DNA from: Actinomycetospora chiangmaiensis DSM 45062
Lineage (GTDB): Bacteria > Actinomycetota > Actinomycetes > Mycobacteriales > Pseudonocardiaceae
Assembly: GCF_000379625.1 (NCBI RefSeq)
Contig: NZ_KB903217.1
Location: 203,816-267,815, forward strand
Length of the DNA: 64,000 nucleotides
Direction: 5' to 3'
Made by a program: the position numbers and the translations under genes. The notes beneath the pieces are model-generated. The model had not been told where the DNA came from, searched no databases, and saw nothing but the letters and a program-made list of their open reading frames with translations. Shown piece by piece: positions 9,454-17,600 of this stretch. The number at the start of each line of letters is the position of its first letter. Position 1 is the stretch's first letter.

Positions 9454-9998
9454 TGGCCGGCGACACGGTCATCACCGTGGTCGGCAACCTCACCGCCGAC
9501 CCGGAGCTGCGCTTCACGCCGTCGGGCGCCGCCGTCGCGAACTTCACCGTCGCGTCGACCCCCCGCACCTTCGACCGCCAGAGCGGCGAGTGGAAGGACG
9601 GGGAGGCGCTCTTCCTGCGCTGCAACATCTGGCGCCAGGCTGCCGAGAACGTCGCGGAGTCTCTGACCCGCGGAGCGCGTGTGATCGTGTCCGGTCGCCT
9701 CAAGCAGCGCTCGTTCGAGACCCGTGAAGGGGAGAAGCGCACCGTCATCGAGCTCGAGGTCGACGAGGTCGGCCCCTCGCTGCGGTACGCGACCGCGTCG
9801 GTGACCAAGGCCAGCCGCTCCGGCGGCGGTGGAGGTGGCTTCGGCGCCTCCAACGGCGGCGGCGGTTACTCCGGCGGCGGTGGTGGTGGCGGGTACGGCG
9901 GCGGTGGCCAGTCCGGCCCGGCCGACGACCCGTGGGCCTCCGCGCCCGTGGCCGGTTCCTCCGGCGCCGGCGGGTACGACGACGAGCCCCCCTTCTGA
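9453..9998 (+). CDS. ssb: Single-stranded DNA-binding protein
   Basis: Binds ssDNA in replication, repair and recombination and recruits partners through its tail. The 181-residue protein has an N-terminal OB fold (about 1-112: [28 protein letters not shown]). A Gly-rich flexible linker follows (about 120-150), and the acidic tip DDEPPF is present at the C-terminus. The ATG overlaps the rpsF stop, so translation is coupled. Placement in the rpsF operon is conserved in many bacteria. Confidence 0.97.
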   Translation: MAGDTVITVVGNLTADPELRFTPSGAAVANFTVASTPRTFDRQSGEWKDGEALFLRCNIWRQAAENVAESLTRGARVIVSGRLKQRSFETREGEKRTVIELEVDEVGPSLRYATASVTKASRSGGGGGGFGASNGGGGYSGGGGGGGYGGGGQSGPADDPWASAPVAGSSGAGGYDDEPPF

Positions 9999-10040
9999 CG
10001 TACGCCAATCCCCAGAATTCGGCTAGGAGAAAGAAACACC

Positions 10041-10277
10041 ATGGCGAAGCCGCCGGTGCGCAAGCCCAAGAAGAAGGTCTGCGCGTTCTGCAAGGACAAG
10101 AACCAGCTGATCGACTACAAGGACACCAACCTCCTCCGCAAGTACATCTCGGACCGCGGCAAGATCCGCGCCCGGCGGGTCTCGGGCAACTGCTCGCAGC
10201 ACCAGCGGGACGTCGCCGTCGCCGTGAAGAACTCGCGTGAGATGGCGCTGCTGCCCTACACGTCGACCGCTCGCTGA
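10041..10277 (+). CDS. rpsR: Small ribosomal subunit protein bS18 (zinc-binding C+ form)
   Basis: A 78-residue 30S protein and partner of bS6. It carries CAFC near residue 14 and a later Cys/His group (NCSQHQ), the C+ zinc-binding type. Actinobacteria usually also keep a C- paralogue elsewhere that is induced on zinc limitation. Basic N-terminus [14 protein letters not shown] start preceded by AGGAGAAAG. Located 42 bp after ssb and 17 bp before rplI. Confidence 0.96.
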   Translation: MAKPPVRKPKKKVCAFCKDKNQLIDYKDTNLLRKYISDRGKIRARRVSGNCSQHQRDVAVAVKNSREMALLPYTSTAR

Positions 10278-10294
10278 GGAAGGGGACCCACGCG

Positions 10295-10747
10295 ATGAAG
10301 CTCATCCTCACCGCCGACGTCGCCAACCTCGGTGGCCCCGGTGACCTCGTGGACGTCAAGGACGGCTACGGACGCAACTTCCTGCTGCCCCGCGGGCTGG
10401 CCATCGTCGCCACCCGCGGCGCGATGAAGCAGGTCGAGACCATCCGCCGCACCCAGGAGGGCAAGCGGATCCGCGACCTGGACCACGCCCGCGAGATCGC
10501 CGGCGAGATCCAGGGCCTCGGCAAGGTCACCGTCGCCGCCAAGTCGGCCGGCGAGGGCGGCAAGCTGTTCGGCTCGATCAGCGCCGCCGACATCGTGTCC
10601 GCCGTGAAGTCCGCCGGTGGGCCGAACCTCGACAAGCGTCTCGTCGAGATCTCGGGCCACATCAAGTCCACCGGGTCGCACTCGGTGCACGTCCGGCTCC
10701 ACCCGGACGTGCGCGTCGAGCTCCCGCTGGCCGTGCAGGGCATCTGA
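10295..10747 (+). CDS. rplI: Large ribosomal subunit protein bL9
   Basis: A 150-residue 50S protein with two small domains joined by a long helix. The N-terminal signature [32 protein letters not shown] is cut short by nothing and the C-terminal domain ends [18 protein letters not shown]. The start is ATG 10295 with GAGGAAGGGGA upstream. It is the last gene of the rpsF operon and is followed by a clear terminator. Confidence 0.96.
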   Translation: MKLILTADVANLGGPGDLVDVKDGYGRNFLLPRGLAIVATRGAMKQVETIRRTQEGKRIRDLDHAREIAGEIQGLGKVTVAAKSAGEGGKLFGSISAADIVSAVKSAGGPNLDKRLVEISGHIKSTGSHSVHVRLHPDVRVELPLAVQGI

Positions 10748-10766
10748 GCCCTTCGTAGTCCCACCT

Positions 10767-10800
10767 CGGGCCCCGGACCGCGTCGTCGGTCCGGGGCCCG
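10767..10800. terminator. Terminator of the rpsF operon
   Basis: CGGGCCCCGGACC pairs perfectly with GGTCCGGGGCCCG, a 13-bp stem with an 8-nt loop, 20 bp after the rplI stop. Confidence 0.8.
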
Positions 10801-11304
10801 ACGTGTGTCCGGGGCGTGCACGACGACGGCCCCCGGTCGCCGATCGGCGAGGGGCCTCAAGGTCGTCGTCACGCCCTGTGGATGACTCGGCCACGCTGCG
10901 CCGAGAGGTCACGTATCGGTCACCGCGCCGTCCGGCGACGGACGTCGGCCGGTCGTCGCCACGTCGCGTATCCGTGTCGCGACACGCCGGTGATCCCGCG
11001 CGACGACATGCCGATCCACTTGTTGTCCCCAGGGTGCACAGCGCGCTGAGCTGGGACGACGCCGAATCTGAGCGGGTTGCCAACAGGTTGTCCCCAGGTG
11101 CGCCCACCTGAGGAGCCTGTGCATGCCGGTCGGTCCCCAGTCCATGCACAGGGGCGTGCACACCACCGCCTCGCGGGCTCCGGCAGGGCGGCCCTAGCGT
11201 GCGCGTCGGCGGTGGGCGGCGGGTGATTGTCGGACCCTCGTGCGAACGTGCGTTCGACGGGACCTTCCGGTCCGGTCCGGACCACTCCTGGGAGGAGCGA
11301 ATCG
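10801..11304. other. Gap between rplI and dnaB with DnaA-box-like sites
   Basis: About 500 bp with no convincing gene; the open frames here lack ribosome binding sites and family resemblance. Two TTGTCCCCA sites (11023-11031 and 11088-11096) and a TCATCCACA on the minus strand (10877-10885) each differ by one base from known DnaA boxes (TTGTCCACA or TTATCCACA). The stretch must also hold the dnaB promoter. GGGAGGAG at 11290-11297 is the dnaB Shine-Dalgarno. Confidence 0.45.
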
Positions 11305-13920
11305 GTGGCGGTGCTCGACGAGCGGGGCGCGGGCGGACGCGACGGCGGGTTCGGGGGCCGCTCCCGGTCCGGTGACGGCGAGGGGCGCCCGGAGTTCGAC
11401 CGGCAGCCCCCGCAGGACATCGCGGCCGAGCAGTCGGTCCTCGGGGCGATCCTGCTGAGCAAGGACGCCATCGCCGACGTCATCGAGCTGCTGAAGCCGG
11501 ACGACTTCTACCGGCCCGCGCACCAGACCGTCTACGAGTGCGTGCTGGACCTGTACGGCCGCGGCGAGCCGGCCGACGCCGTCACGGTCTCGGCGGACCT
11601 CGAGCGCCGCGGCGAGCTGCTGCGCATCGGCGGCGCGCCGTACCTGCACACCCTCATCGCGAGCGTCCCCACGGCGGCGAACGCGTCCTACTACGCCGAG
11701 ATCGTGGCCGACCGTGCCGTCCTGCGGCGCCTGGTCGAGGCGGGGACGCGCATCGTCCAGCTCGGCTACACCGGCGGCGACGGGGCCGACACCGACGACA
11801 TCGTCGACCGCGCCCAGGCCGCCGTCTACGAGGTCACCGACCGGCGGGTCACCGAGGACTACGTGGCCCTCGAGGACGTCCTGCAGCCCACGATGGACGA
11901 GATCGACGCGATCGCCTCGCGCGGCGGCGTGTCCTTCGGCGTGCCGACCGGGTTCGCCGACCTCGACGACGTCACCAACGGTCTGCACGCCGGCCAGATG
12001 ATCATCGTGGCGGCGAGGCCCGGTATCGGGAAGGCGCTCGCGCTCGACACCCCGCTGGCCACGCCCACGGGGTGGACCACGATGGGCGAGGTCGCGGTCG
12101 GCGACGAACTCCTCGACGCCGACGGTCGGCCCACCCGCGTCGTCGCCGCCACCGACGTCCTGGCCGACCGACCCTGCTACGAGGTGACCTTCTCCGACGG
12201 CACGGTCCTCGTCGCCGACGGGCAGCACCAGTGGCTGACCGATACGCCGGCGTCCCGCCGCTCGGAGCGGGTGCCCGCCGCCGTGCGTACCACCGAGGAG
12301 ATCGCGGCGACCCTGCACGCCCCGACCGCCGACGCGCGGCCCAACCACTCCGTGGCCACCTGCCGTGCGCTGCAGCTGCCGGAGCAGGACCTGCTCGTGC
12401 CGCCCTACGCCGTCGGCATCTGGCTCGGTGACGGCACGCCCGACGGTGCGAGCTTCACGAGCGCGGACCCGGAGGTCGCGGCGCTCATCGAGGCGGACGG
12501 CCTGTGCGCACCGGCGCTGGGGACGAGGATGCGATTCGGCCTCCGGCTGCCTCCGGAGTCCGGTCCGGCCGAGCGTGCCTGCGTCGTGCGCGGCGCGAGC
12601 TTCGTGCCCGCCACGTCCCAGGAGCGCAGCTGCGGGCAGTCGTGCGGCGGGGCCCGGTCCGTCTCGGCTCCGGTCGCTGCACCGGCGTGTCCGGACTGTG
12701 GCGTGCCGACCTCCGGTCTCCTCCGCTGCCAGGCCTGCCATCACGCCCATGGCACGGTGCAGGGTCGGCTCCGCACGCTGGGCGTGCTCGGCGACAAGCA
12801 CATCCCGGTCCAGTACCTGCGCGCGTCGGAGGAGCAGCGGCGGGCCCTGCTCGCGGGTCTCCTGGACTCCGATGGCACGGTGCTGCCGGACGGCATGGTC
12901 CAGGTCGCCGTCACCGATCGTCGGCTCGCCGAGGACACGGCCGAGCTGGTGTCGTCGCTGGGGCTGTGCTGCACGATCACCACGAAGCCGGTCCGCGGGC
13001 GCAGCGAGGCCTCCAGCACGTCCTCCCTGGTCACGTTCAGCACCACCGAGCAGGTCTTCCGTCTCGAGCGCAAGCGGCTCGCGCACAAGGAGCGGAGCCG
13101 CGCGACCTCCGACGCGCGGACGCGGCGCTACGTCACCGACGTCCGCCGCATCCCCTCGGTGCCGGTGCGGTGCGTCGAGGTCGACAACGCCGCGCACCTC
13201 TACGTCGCCGGACGGTCGATGGTGCCGACGCACAACTCGACCCTGGGGCTCGACTTCGCCCGCTCGGCGAGCGTCAAGCACGGCCTCACCAGCGCCGTGT
13301 TCTCGCTGGAGATGAGCCGGACCGAGATCGTGATGCGCATGCTGTCGGCCGAAGCCAAGATCCGGTTGGCCGACATGCGCGCGGGCACCATGACCGACGA
13401 CGACTGGACCCGCCTCGCGCGCCGCATGAGCGAGATCTCCGAGGCGCCGCTGTTCATCGACGACTCGCCCAACATGACCATCATGGAGATCCGGGCGAAG
13501 GCACGGCGGCTCAAGCAGCGTCACGACCTGCGGCTGATCATCCTCGACTACATGCAGCTGATGACCTCGGGCAAGAAGGTCGAGAGCCGCCAGCAGGAGG
13601 TCTCGGAGTTCTCACGTCAGCTCAAGCTGCTGGCCAAGGAACTGGAGATCCCGCTCGTCGCCATGTCGCAGCTGAACCGTGGACCCGAGCAGCGCACCGA
13701 CAAGAAGCCGCAGCTCTCCGACCTCCGTGAGTCGGGATCACTGGAGCAGGACGCGGACATGGTCATGCTGATCAACCGCCCCGACGCCTTCGAGCGCGAC
13801 GACCCGCGCGCGGGCGAGGCCGACATCATCCTGGCCAAGCACCGCAACGGGCCCACCGCGACGATCCCGATCGCCCACCAGCTGCACTACAGCCGCTTCG
13901 CCGACCTGGCCCGGGGCTGA
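11305..13920 (+). CDS. dnaB: Replicative DNA helicase DnaB, intein-containing
   Basis: Hexameric 5'-3' helicase of the replication fork. The 871-residue precursor gives a mature protein of about 470 residues once residues 244-644 are spliced out. The N-terminal DnaG-interacting domain begins near PQDIAAEQSVLGAILL. Walker A is split: PGIGK ends at K243 and resumes with S645. The C-terminal RecA core carries LIILDYMQLM (Walker B) and LRESGSLEQDADMVMLINR. I chose GTG 11305, 8 nt after GGGAGGAG, over an upstream TTG with no ribosome binding site. Synteny after rplI matches mycobacteria, whose dnaB is also known to carry inteins. Confidence 0.96.
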   Translation: MAVLDERGAGGRDGGFGGRSRSGDGEGRPEFDRQPPQDIAAEQSVLGAILLSKDAIADVIELLKPDDFYRPAHQTVYECVLDLYGRGEPADAVTVSADLERRGELLRIGGAPYLHTLIASVPTAANASYYAEIVADRAVLRRLVEAGTRIVQLGYTGGDGADTDDIVDRAQAAVYEVTDRRVTEDYVALEDVLQPTMDEIDAIASRGGVSFGVPTGFADLDDVTNGLHAGQMIIVAARPGIGKALALDTPLATPTGWTTMGEVAVGDELLDADGRPTRVVAATDVLADRPCYEVTFSDGTVLVADGQHQWLTDTPASRRSERVPAAVRTTEEIAATLHAPTADARPNHSVATCRALQLPEQDLLVPPYAVGIWLGDGTPDGASFTSADPEVAALIEADGLCAPALGTRMRFGLRLPPESGPAERACVVRGASFVPATSQERSCGQSCGGARSVSAPVAAPACPDCGVPTSGLLRCQACHHAHGTVQGRLRTLGVLGDKHIPVQYLRASEEQRRALLAGLLDSDGTVLPDGMVQVAVTDRRLAEDTAELVSSLGLCCTITTKPVRGRSEASSTSSLVTFSTTEQVFRLERKRLAHKERSRATSDARTRRYVTDVRRIPSVPVRCVEVDNAAHLYVAGRSMVPTHNSTLGLDFARSASVKHGLTSAVFSLEMSRTEIVMRMLSAEAKIRLADMRAGTMTDDDWTRLARRMSEISEAPLFIDDSPNMTIMEIRAKARRLKQRHDLRLIILDYMQLMTSGKKVESRQQEVSEFSRQLKLLAKELEIPLVAMSQLNRGPEQRTDKKPQLSDLRESGSLEQDADMVMLINRPDAFERDDPRAGEADIILAKHRNGPTATIPIAHQLHYSRFADLARG
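12034..13236 (+). other. Class 3 intein with LAGLIDADG endonuclease in DnaB
   Basis: This 401-residue protein-splicing element is inserted between Lys and Ser of the DnaB P-loop. It starts with Ala (ALALDTPLATPTGW), not Cys or Ser. It has block B GQHQW (H65, W67), block F VRCVEVD (C380) and block G VPTHN (T399, H400, N401). The Trp-Cys-Thr triad with Ala1 is the described signature of class 3 inteins, which use the block F Cys for the first attack. The homing endonuclease motifs are VGIWLGDG (D133) and LLAGLLDSDG (D280). Between them lies CxxC-x9-CxxC (C219, C222, C232, C235), with further Cys at 200 and 204. Both acidic residues remain, so the endonuclease may be active. Confidence 0.93.
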
Positions 13921-13923
13921 GCT

Positions 13924-13970
13924 GCCGCGTCGTCGCTCGTCGTCGACGGCGATGTCGGCGGCGACGCGGC
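13924..13970. terminator. Terminator between dnaB and the convergent oxidoreductase gene
   Basis: GCCGCGTCG (13924-13932) pairs with CGACGCGGC (13962-13970). The long intervening sequence can itself fold. The element lies between two convergent genes. Confidence 0.5.
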
Positions 13971-13983
13971 TACGGCTCGACGC

Positions 13984-14886
13984 TCAGGGCAGCGTGACGA
14001 CGACCTTGCCGTTGCCGGCCGCGGCGAGTTCGTGGGCCTTCACGATGTCGTCGAGCGGGAGGACGTGGGCGACCCGGGGCCGGTAGTGGCCCGCCCGCCC
14101 GAGCTCGGCGGCGACGGCGAGAACGGCGGAGTCGTTCGCGGCGTCGACGAGGTGGGTCCCGAGGCGGGCGGCGCCGTCGCGGTCGATGACCGTCACCACG
14201 CGCGTCGGGTCGCCGACGATCTCGACGAGATCGGGCAGGGCGTCCGACGCGGCAGCGTGCAGAGCGACGTCGACCCCCTGCGGGGCAAGGGCCCGGACCC
14301 GGTCGGGCAGGCCCGGTCCGTAGGGGGTCGGGAGGACGCCGGCGGCGCGCATGGACTCGTGGTTGGCCTCCCGCGCCGTGCCGATGACGGTGGCCCCGGC
14401 GTGCACGGCGGCGGCCGTGGCGGCGGTGCCGACGGCTCCGGAGGCACCGTCGACGAGCAGCGTGCGTCCCCGGAGGTCGCCGAACGGGGCCAGGGCCCGC
14501 AGCGAGGTCACGGCGCCGAGACCGGCCGCTGCCGCCTCCTCGACGCTCCAGGTCGACGGGACCGGGGCCCAGGCCGTCAGCACCGCGAACTCGGCCGTGG
14601 TGTCGGCGTGACCACCGAGTCCGAACACGAGATCGCCCGGCGCCACCCCTTCCACGTCCGGCCCGACCTCGTCGACGACGCCGGCAGCGTCACGACCCGG
14701 GATGGCGGGCAGGTCGAGGGGCAGGAACTCCGCCAGGGCGCCGGCGCGCAGCAACCAGTCGATCGGGTTCACGCTCGCCGCCCCGACACGGATGCGGATC
14801 GAGCCGGATCCCGCGTGTGGTTCGGGAGCGTCCTCGACGGTGAGGACCTCGGGGCCGCCGTAACGGTGGAAGCGCGCTGCGCGCAT
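13984..14886 (-). CDS. Zinc-independent quinone oxidoreductase / medium-chain NADP-dependent reductase
   Basis: A 300-residue MDR-superfamily reductase. It has the GroES-like N-terminal domain (RAARFHRYGGPEVLTVEDAP, ASVNPIDWLLRAG) and a nucleotide-binding domain with a GASGAVGTAA motif near 145. No zinc-ligand Cys cluster is present, so it is of the quinone or enone oxidoreductase type using NADPH. The start is ATG 14886 with GGAG upstream. A good promoter lies 30-70 bp upstream. It is divergent from a MarR regulator, which probably represses it in response to an electrophile or phenolic ligand; that is inferred from the layout. Confidence 0.88.
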   Translation of the reverse strand: MRAARFHRYGGPEVLTVEDAPEPHAGSGSIRIRVGAASVNPIDWLLRAGALAEFLPLDLPAIPGRDAAGVVDEVGPDVEGVAPGDLVFGLGGHADTTAEFAVLTAWAPVPSTWSVEEAAAAGLGAVTSLRALAPFGDLRGRTLLVDGASGAVGTAATAAAVHAGATVIGTAREANHESMRAAGVLPTPYGPGLPDRVRALAPQGVDVALHAAASDALPDLVEIVGDPTRVVTVIDRDGAARLGTHLVDAANDSAVLAVAAELGRAGHYRPRVAHVLPLDDIVKAHELAAAGNGKVVVTLP

Positions 14887-14917
14887 GGTGTGCTCCTGCT
14901 CGTCGCAATACTTGCTG

Positions 14918-14955
14918 CGGAAACCAAAGCTAGGAGCGGATACTTTCCGTGTCAA
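14918..14955 (-). promoter_or_regulatory. Promoter of the oxidoreductase gene with possible MarR operator
   Basis: Read on the minus strand: TTGACA (14955-14950), a 17-nt spacer, then TAGCTT (14932-14927). This is close to the vegetative sigma consensus. An inverted pair CGGAAA (14918-14923) and TTTCCG (14944-14949) spans the core promoter and could be the operator for the divergent MarR protein. Confidence 0.6.
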
Positions 14956-14979
14956 ACATCGCTGGGTAGGCTCACGGCG

Positions 14980-15534
14980 GTGGGCGAGGACATGCTGGTC
15001 GGACACGAGGCACGGACGTGGTCCCTGCTGCTCGGCGTCATGATGTGGCTGCCCGCCGAGCTGGACGCCTACCTCGAGCGCGTCGCGGGCGTGAGCCACG
15101 CCGAGTACCAGGTGCTGCGCTGGCTCTCCGCGGGTGAGGACCGCGAGCTGCACATGACCCGCCTCGCGGCGACCGCCAACGTCACCCCGTCGCACCTGTC
15201 GCGGATCGTGGCCCGGCTCGAACGGCGCGGCTGGATCGAACGCGGGCCCGACCCCGACGACGCCCGTCGCACCCTGGCCCGCCTCACCCCGGTCGGGGCC
15301 GCGACGGTGGCCGACTGCGAGCCCGGTTACGCCGCCGAGGTCCGGCGCCTCGTCTTCGCCCACCTGCACCGCGACCAGGTCGATCAGCTCGCTCGCATCG
15401 CCGAGGCCGTCCTCACCCCGCTGCGCCCGGACTGCATCGCCGCCCTCCCCGGCCCTGAGCGGGCTGTCGGGCAGGCTCAAGCGGCCGGGACGCTGCCTCA
15501 CGTCACGCTCGCGGAGGGCACCATCACCCCGTGA
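14980..15534 (+). CDS. MarR-family transcriptional regulator
   Basis: A 184-residue DNA-binding regulator. The winged helix covers about residues 45-110 (HAEYQVLRWLSAGEDRELHMTRLAATANVTPSHLSRIV is the helix-turn-helix region, with the wing ERGPDPDDARRTLARLT). The N-terminal helix MMWLPAELDAYLERVAG and the C-terminal helices form the dimer interface. GTG 14980 was chosen as start; ATG 14992 is possible. It is divergent from the oxidoreductase gene and overlaps the next gene by 4 bp, so it probably controls both. Confidence 0.88.
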   Translation: MGEDMLVGHEARTWSLLLGVMMWLPAELDAYLERVAGVSHAEYQVLRWLSAGEDRELHMTRLAATANVTPSHLSRIVARLERRGWIERGPDPDDARRTLARLTPVGAATVADCEPGYAAEVRRLVFAHLHRDQVDQLARIAEAVLTPLRPDCIAALPGPERAVGQAQAAGTLPHVTLAEGTITP

Positions 15535-16079
15535 CCCGACCTCGGCGCCTCCGACCCGACGAGCTGGATCCAGCCGCCCGCCGGGTCTACGACGCCATCG
15601 CGTCCGGCCCACGGGCCGGGAGCGGATTGGTGAACGACGACGGGTCGCTGCGCGGCCCCTTCGACGCGATGCTGCGCCATCCCGCCGTCGGCGAGCCGCT
15701 ACAGGCCCTGGGCGCGGCGCTGCGGTACCGCGGGACGCTGTCCGACCGGTCCCGCGAGCTCGTGATCCTGCGGGTCGCCGGGGTGCGGGGCAGTGCGTTC
15801 GAGCGCGCCGCCCACGAGCCGATCGCCCGACGGGCCGGCCTGACCGACGACCAGCTCGCCGCGCTCGCCGCCGACGCCGTCGTCGGCTGGGCCGACCCCG
15901 TCGAACACACCGCCGACGTCGCCGCCCGGACACTCCTCCACCACGACCCGGTCGACGACGACATCCACCGTGCCTGGGTCGACGTCCTCGGCGAGGCGGG
16001 GCTCGTCGAGGTGACGGCGCTCGTCGGCTACTACGGCCTGCTCGCCGACCTGCTGCGCGTGTTCACGCCGGAGGCATGA
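15531..16079 (+). CDS. Carboxymuconolactone decarboxylase-like protein
   Basis: A 182-residue all-helical protein of the CMD/AhpD-like superfamily. The core is about residues 40-130 (FDAMLRHPAVGEPLQALGAALRY, RSRELVILRVAG, AHEPIARRAGLTDDQ). The CxxC of peroxidatic AhpD proteins is absent (FERAAHEPIA stands there), so a thiol peroxidase role is unlikely. The decarboxylase or hydrolase-like branch is more probable. The GTG start overlaps the MarR stop as GTGA, so the two are translationally coupled. Confidence 0.82.
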   Translation: MTRPRRLRPDELDPAARRVYDAIASGPRAGSGLVNDDGSLRGPFDAMLRHPAVGEPLQALGAALRYRGTLSDRSRELVILRVAGVRGSAFERAAHEPIARRAGLTDDQLAALAADAVVGWADPVEHTADVAARTLLHHDPVDDDIHRAWVDVLGEAGLVEVTALVGYYGLLADLLRVFTPEA

Positions 16080-16152
16080 CGGCCCGATCGGACAGGTGAC
16101 CCAGACCACGCCCGGGGTAGCCGACAGGGTCCACCACCGGAGAGGACCCGCC

Positions 16153-16311
16153 ATGAGCACCGAGAAGCAGACCGACCCGTCGATGGTCGTCCCGCCCGCC
16201 GAGCAGCTGACCGGCGAGTCGGCCGAACCCGACCGCCCGGCGGTGTCCGACGTGTTCCCCGCCGGCGAGGCCGCGTCCGAGGAGCACCTGGAGCCGAACG
16301 AGGGGCCGTGA
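16153..16311 (+). CDS. Small acidic hypothetical protein
   Basis: A predicted 52-residue, strongly acidic, Glu/Pro-rich and probably disordered protein (STEKQTDPSMVVPPAEQLT at the start). ATG 16153 is preceded by GGAGAGG at a good distance, which is the main reason to accept it. No family is recognised. It is followed by a family A repeat. Confidence 0.5.
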   Translation: MSTEKQTDPSMVVPPAEQLTGESAEPDRPAVSDVFPAGEAASEEHLEPNEGP

Positions 16312-16330
16312 TCGGTCGCGTCCGCCCCGA

Positions 16331-16379
16331 CGTGAGGGGAGGAACCGAGCGCTCTACGCGCTCGAGGGTTCCCCTCACG
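16331..16379 (+). repeat. Family A 49-bp repeat, copy 3
   Basis: Full-length match to the copy at 1125-1173, in the same orientation, with differences confined to the centre. It lies in a convergent gap. The MFS gene stop codon (16375-16377) is inside its right arm. Confidence 0.85.
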
Positions 16380-17589
16380 CCGGAACACGGGGGCGCGTGG
16401 CCCGCAGCGGCACCACCACGACGACCGTCGCGGCGAGGAGCACCAGCAGGAACCCCACGGTCGCCGACCATCCCGCGACGCCGAACACGACGCCGCCCAG
16501 CGTGCCCCCGACCGACGAGCCGACGTAGTAGCTGAACAGGTACAGGCCGGACGCGACGGCACGGCCGTGCTCGGCCCGCCGTCCGACCCAGGCCGAGGCG
16601 ACCGCGTGGCCGGCGAAGAAACCGACCGTCAGCAGGGCGAGCCCGGCGATGACGAGCGCGAGCACCGGGGCAAGCATGGCCGCCGCGCCGAGGGCGGCCA
16701 CCCCGCAGGCCGCGAGCACGGTCGTCCGGGCGCCGAGCCGGCCCGTCAGCCGGCCGGCGACCGTCGAGGTCACCGTGCCCACCGCGTAGAGCACGAACAC
16801 GAACCCGACGACCAGGTCGGGCAGCGAGAACGGCGGACCGAGCAGCCGGAAGGCCACGTAGTTGTAGGCGCAGACGAAGGTGCCCATGAGGAGCAGCCCC
16901 ACCGCGAACAGCCGACGCAGCACCGGGTCCGCCAGGTGGGCCCGGACCTCGCCGAGCAGGTCGGACGCCGCGACGGGCGTCGGGGTGAAGCGGCGCGACG
17001 GCGGCAGCACCAGCCAGAAGACGAGCAGGCACGCCCCGGAGACGGCCGCGATGCCGCCGAGCGCGAGGCGCCACGAGCCGGTGAGGTCGTTCAGCGCGGA
17101 CACCACGATGCGCCCGCCGAACCCGCCGACCGAGTTCCCGGCCACGTAGAGGCCCATCGCCCCGCCGAGGTGCCCGGCGTCGATCTCGTCGGCGAGGTAG
17201 GCCATCCCGACGGCGGGCAGGCCGGCCAGCGCGACGCCCTCCAGCCCGCGCAGCACCAGCAGCAGCCACAGCGACGGCGCGACCGCGGCGGCCAGGCCGA
17301 GCACCACGGCACCGGCGAGCGACCACAGCATCACCGGTCGTCGTCCCCACCGCTCGGACAGCGCCGAGGCCGGGATGATCGCGAGGGCCAGCCCGCCGGT
17401 CGTCACCGAGACCGACAGCGAGGCCGTCCCGGGCGAGACCGCGAACACGTCGACGAGTCGCGGGAGCAGGGGCTGTGTGGCGTAGAGCAGCGCGAACGTC
17501 GTGAACCCGGCGAAGAACAGCCCGACCGAGACGCGTCGGAACCCGGGGTCCCCGCGGCGCAGGGCATCGGTCCCGAGGTCGACGGACAT
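16375..17589 (-). CDS. MFS transporter (YnfM/arabinose-efflux-like)
   Basis: A 404-residue proton-coupled transporter with 12 predicted membrane helices. Motif A-like SERWGRRPVML lies between helices 2 and 3 (about 78-88), and RGLEGVALAGLPAVGMAYLADE resembles the helix 4-5 region of YnfM-type exporters. Substrate unknown; drug or sugar efflux is typical. ATG start. It is the last gene of a minus-strand run MFS-cutA-MFS, 11 bp after cutA. Its stop codon is provided by a family A repeat. Confidence 0.88.
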   Translation of the reverse strand: MSVDLGTDALRRGDPGFRRVSVGLFFAGFTTFALLYATQPLLPRLVDVFAVSPGTASLSVSVTTGGLALAIIPASALSERWGRRPVMLWSLAGAVVLGLAAAVAPSLWLLLVLRGLEGVALAGLPAVGMAYLADEIDAGHLGGAMGLYVAGNSVGGFGGRIVVSALNDLTGSWRLALGGIAAVSGACLLVFWLVLPPSRRFTPTPVAASDLLGEVRAHLADPVLRRLFAVGLLLMGTFVCAYNYVAFRLLGPPFSLPDLVVGFVFVLYAVGTVTSTVAGRLTGRLGARTTVLAACGVAALGAAAMLAPVLALVIAGLALLTVGFFAGHAVASAWVGRRAEHGRAVASGLYLFSYYVGSSVGGTLGGVVFGVAGWSATVGFLLVLLAATVVVVVPLRATRPRVPA

Positions 17590-17600
17590 CGTTGGTCAGG

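Noticed and set aside
10909..11166. Small minus-strand gene between rplI and dnaB
   Set aside because: Arg/Trp-rich shadow product, no ribosome binding site, no recognisable fold.
11227..11304. Upstream TTG start for dnaB
   Set aside because: No ribosome binding site, whereas GTG 11305 follows GGGAGGAG by 8 nt and suits the family N-terminus.
10801..11304. Chromosomal origin (oriC) upstream of dnaB
   Set aside because: Only three near-match DnaA boxes, no AT-rich unwinding tract, and no dnaA/dnaN next to it; gene order suggests the origin is tens of kb away.
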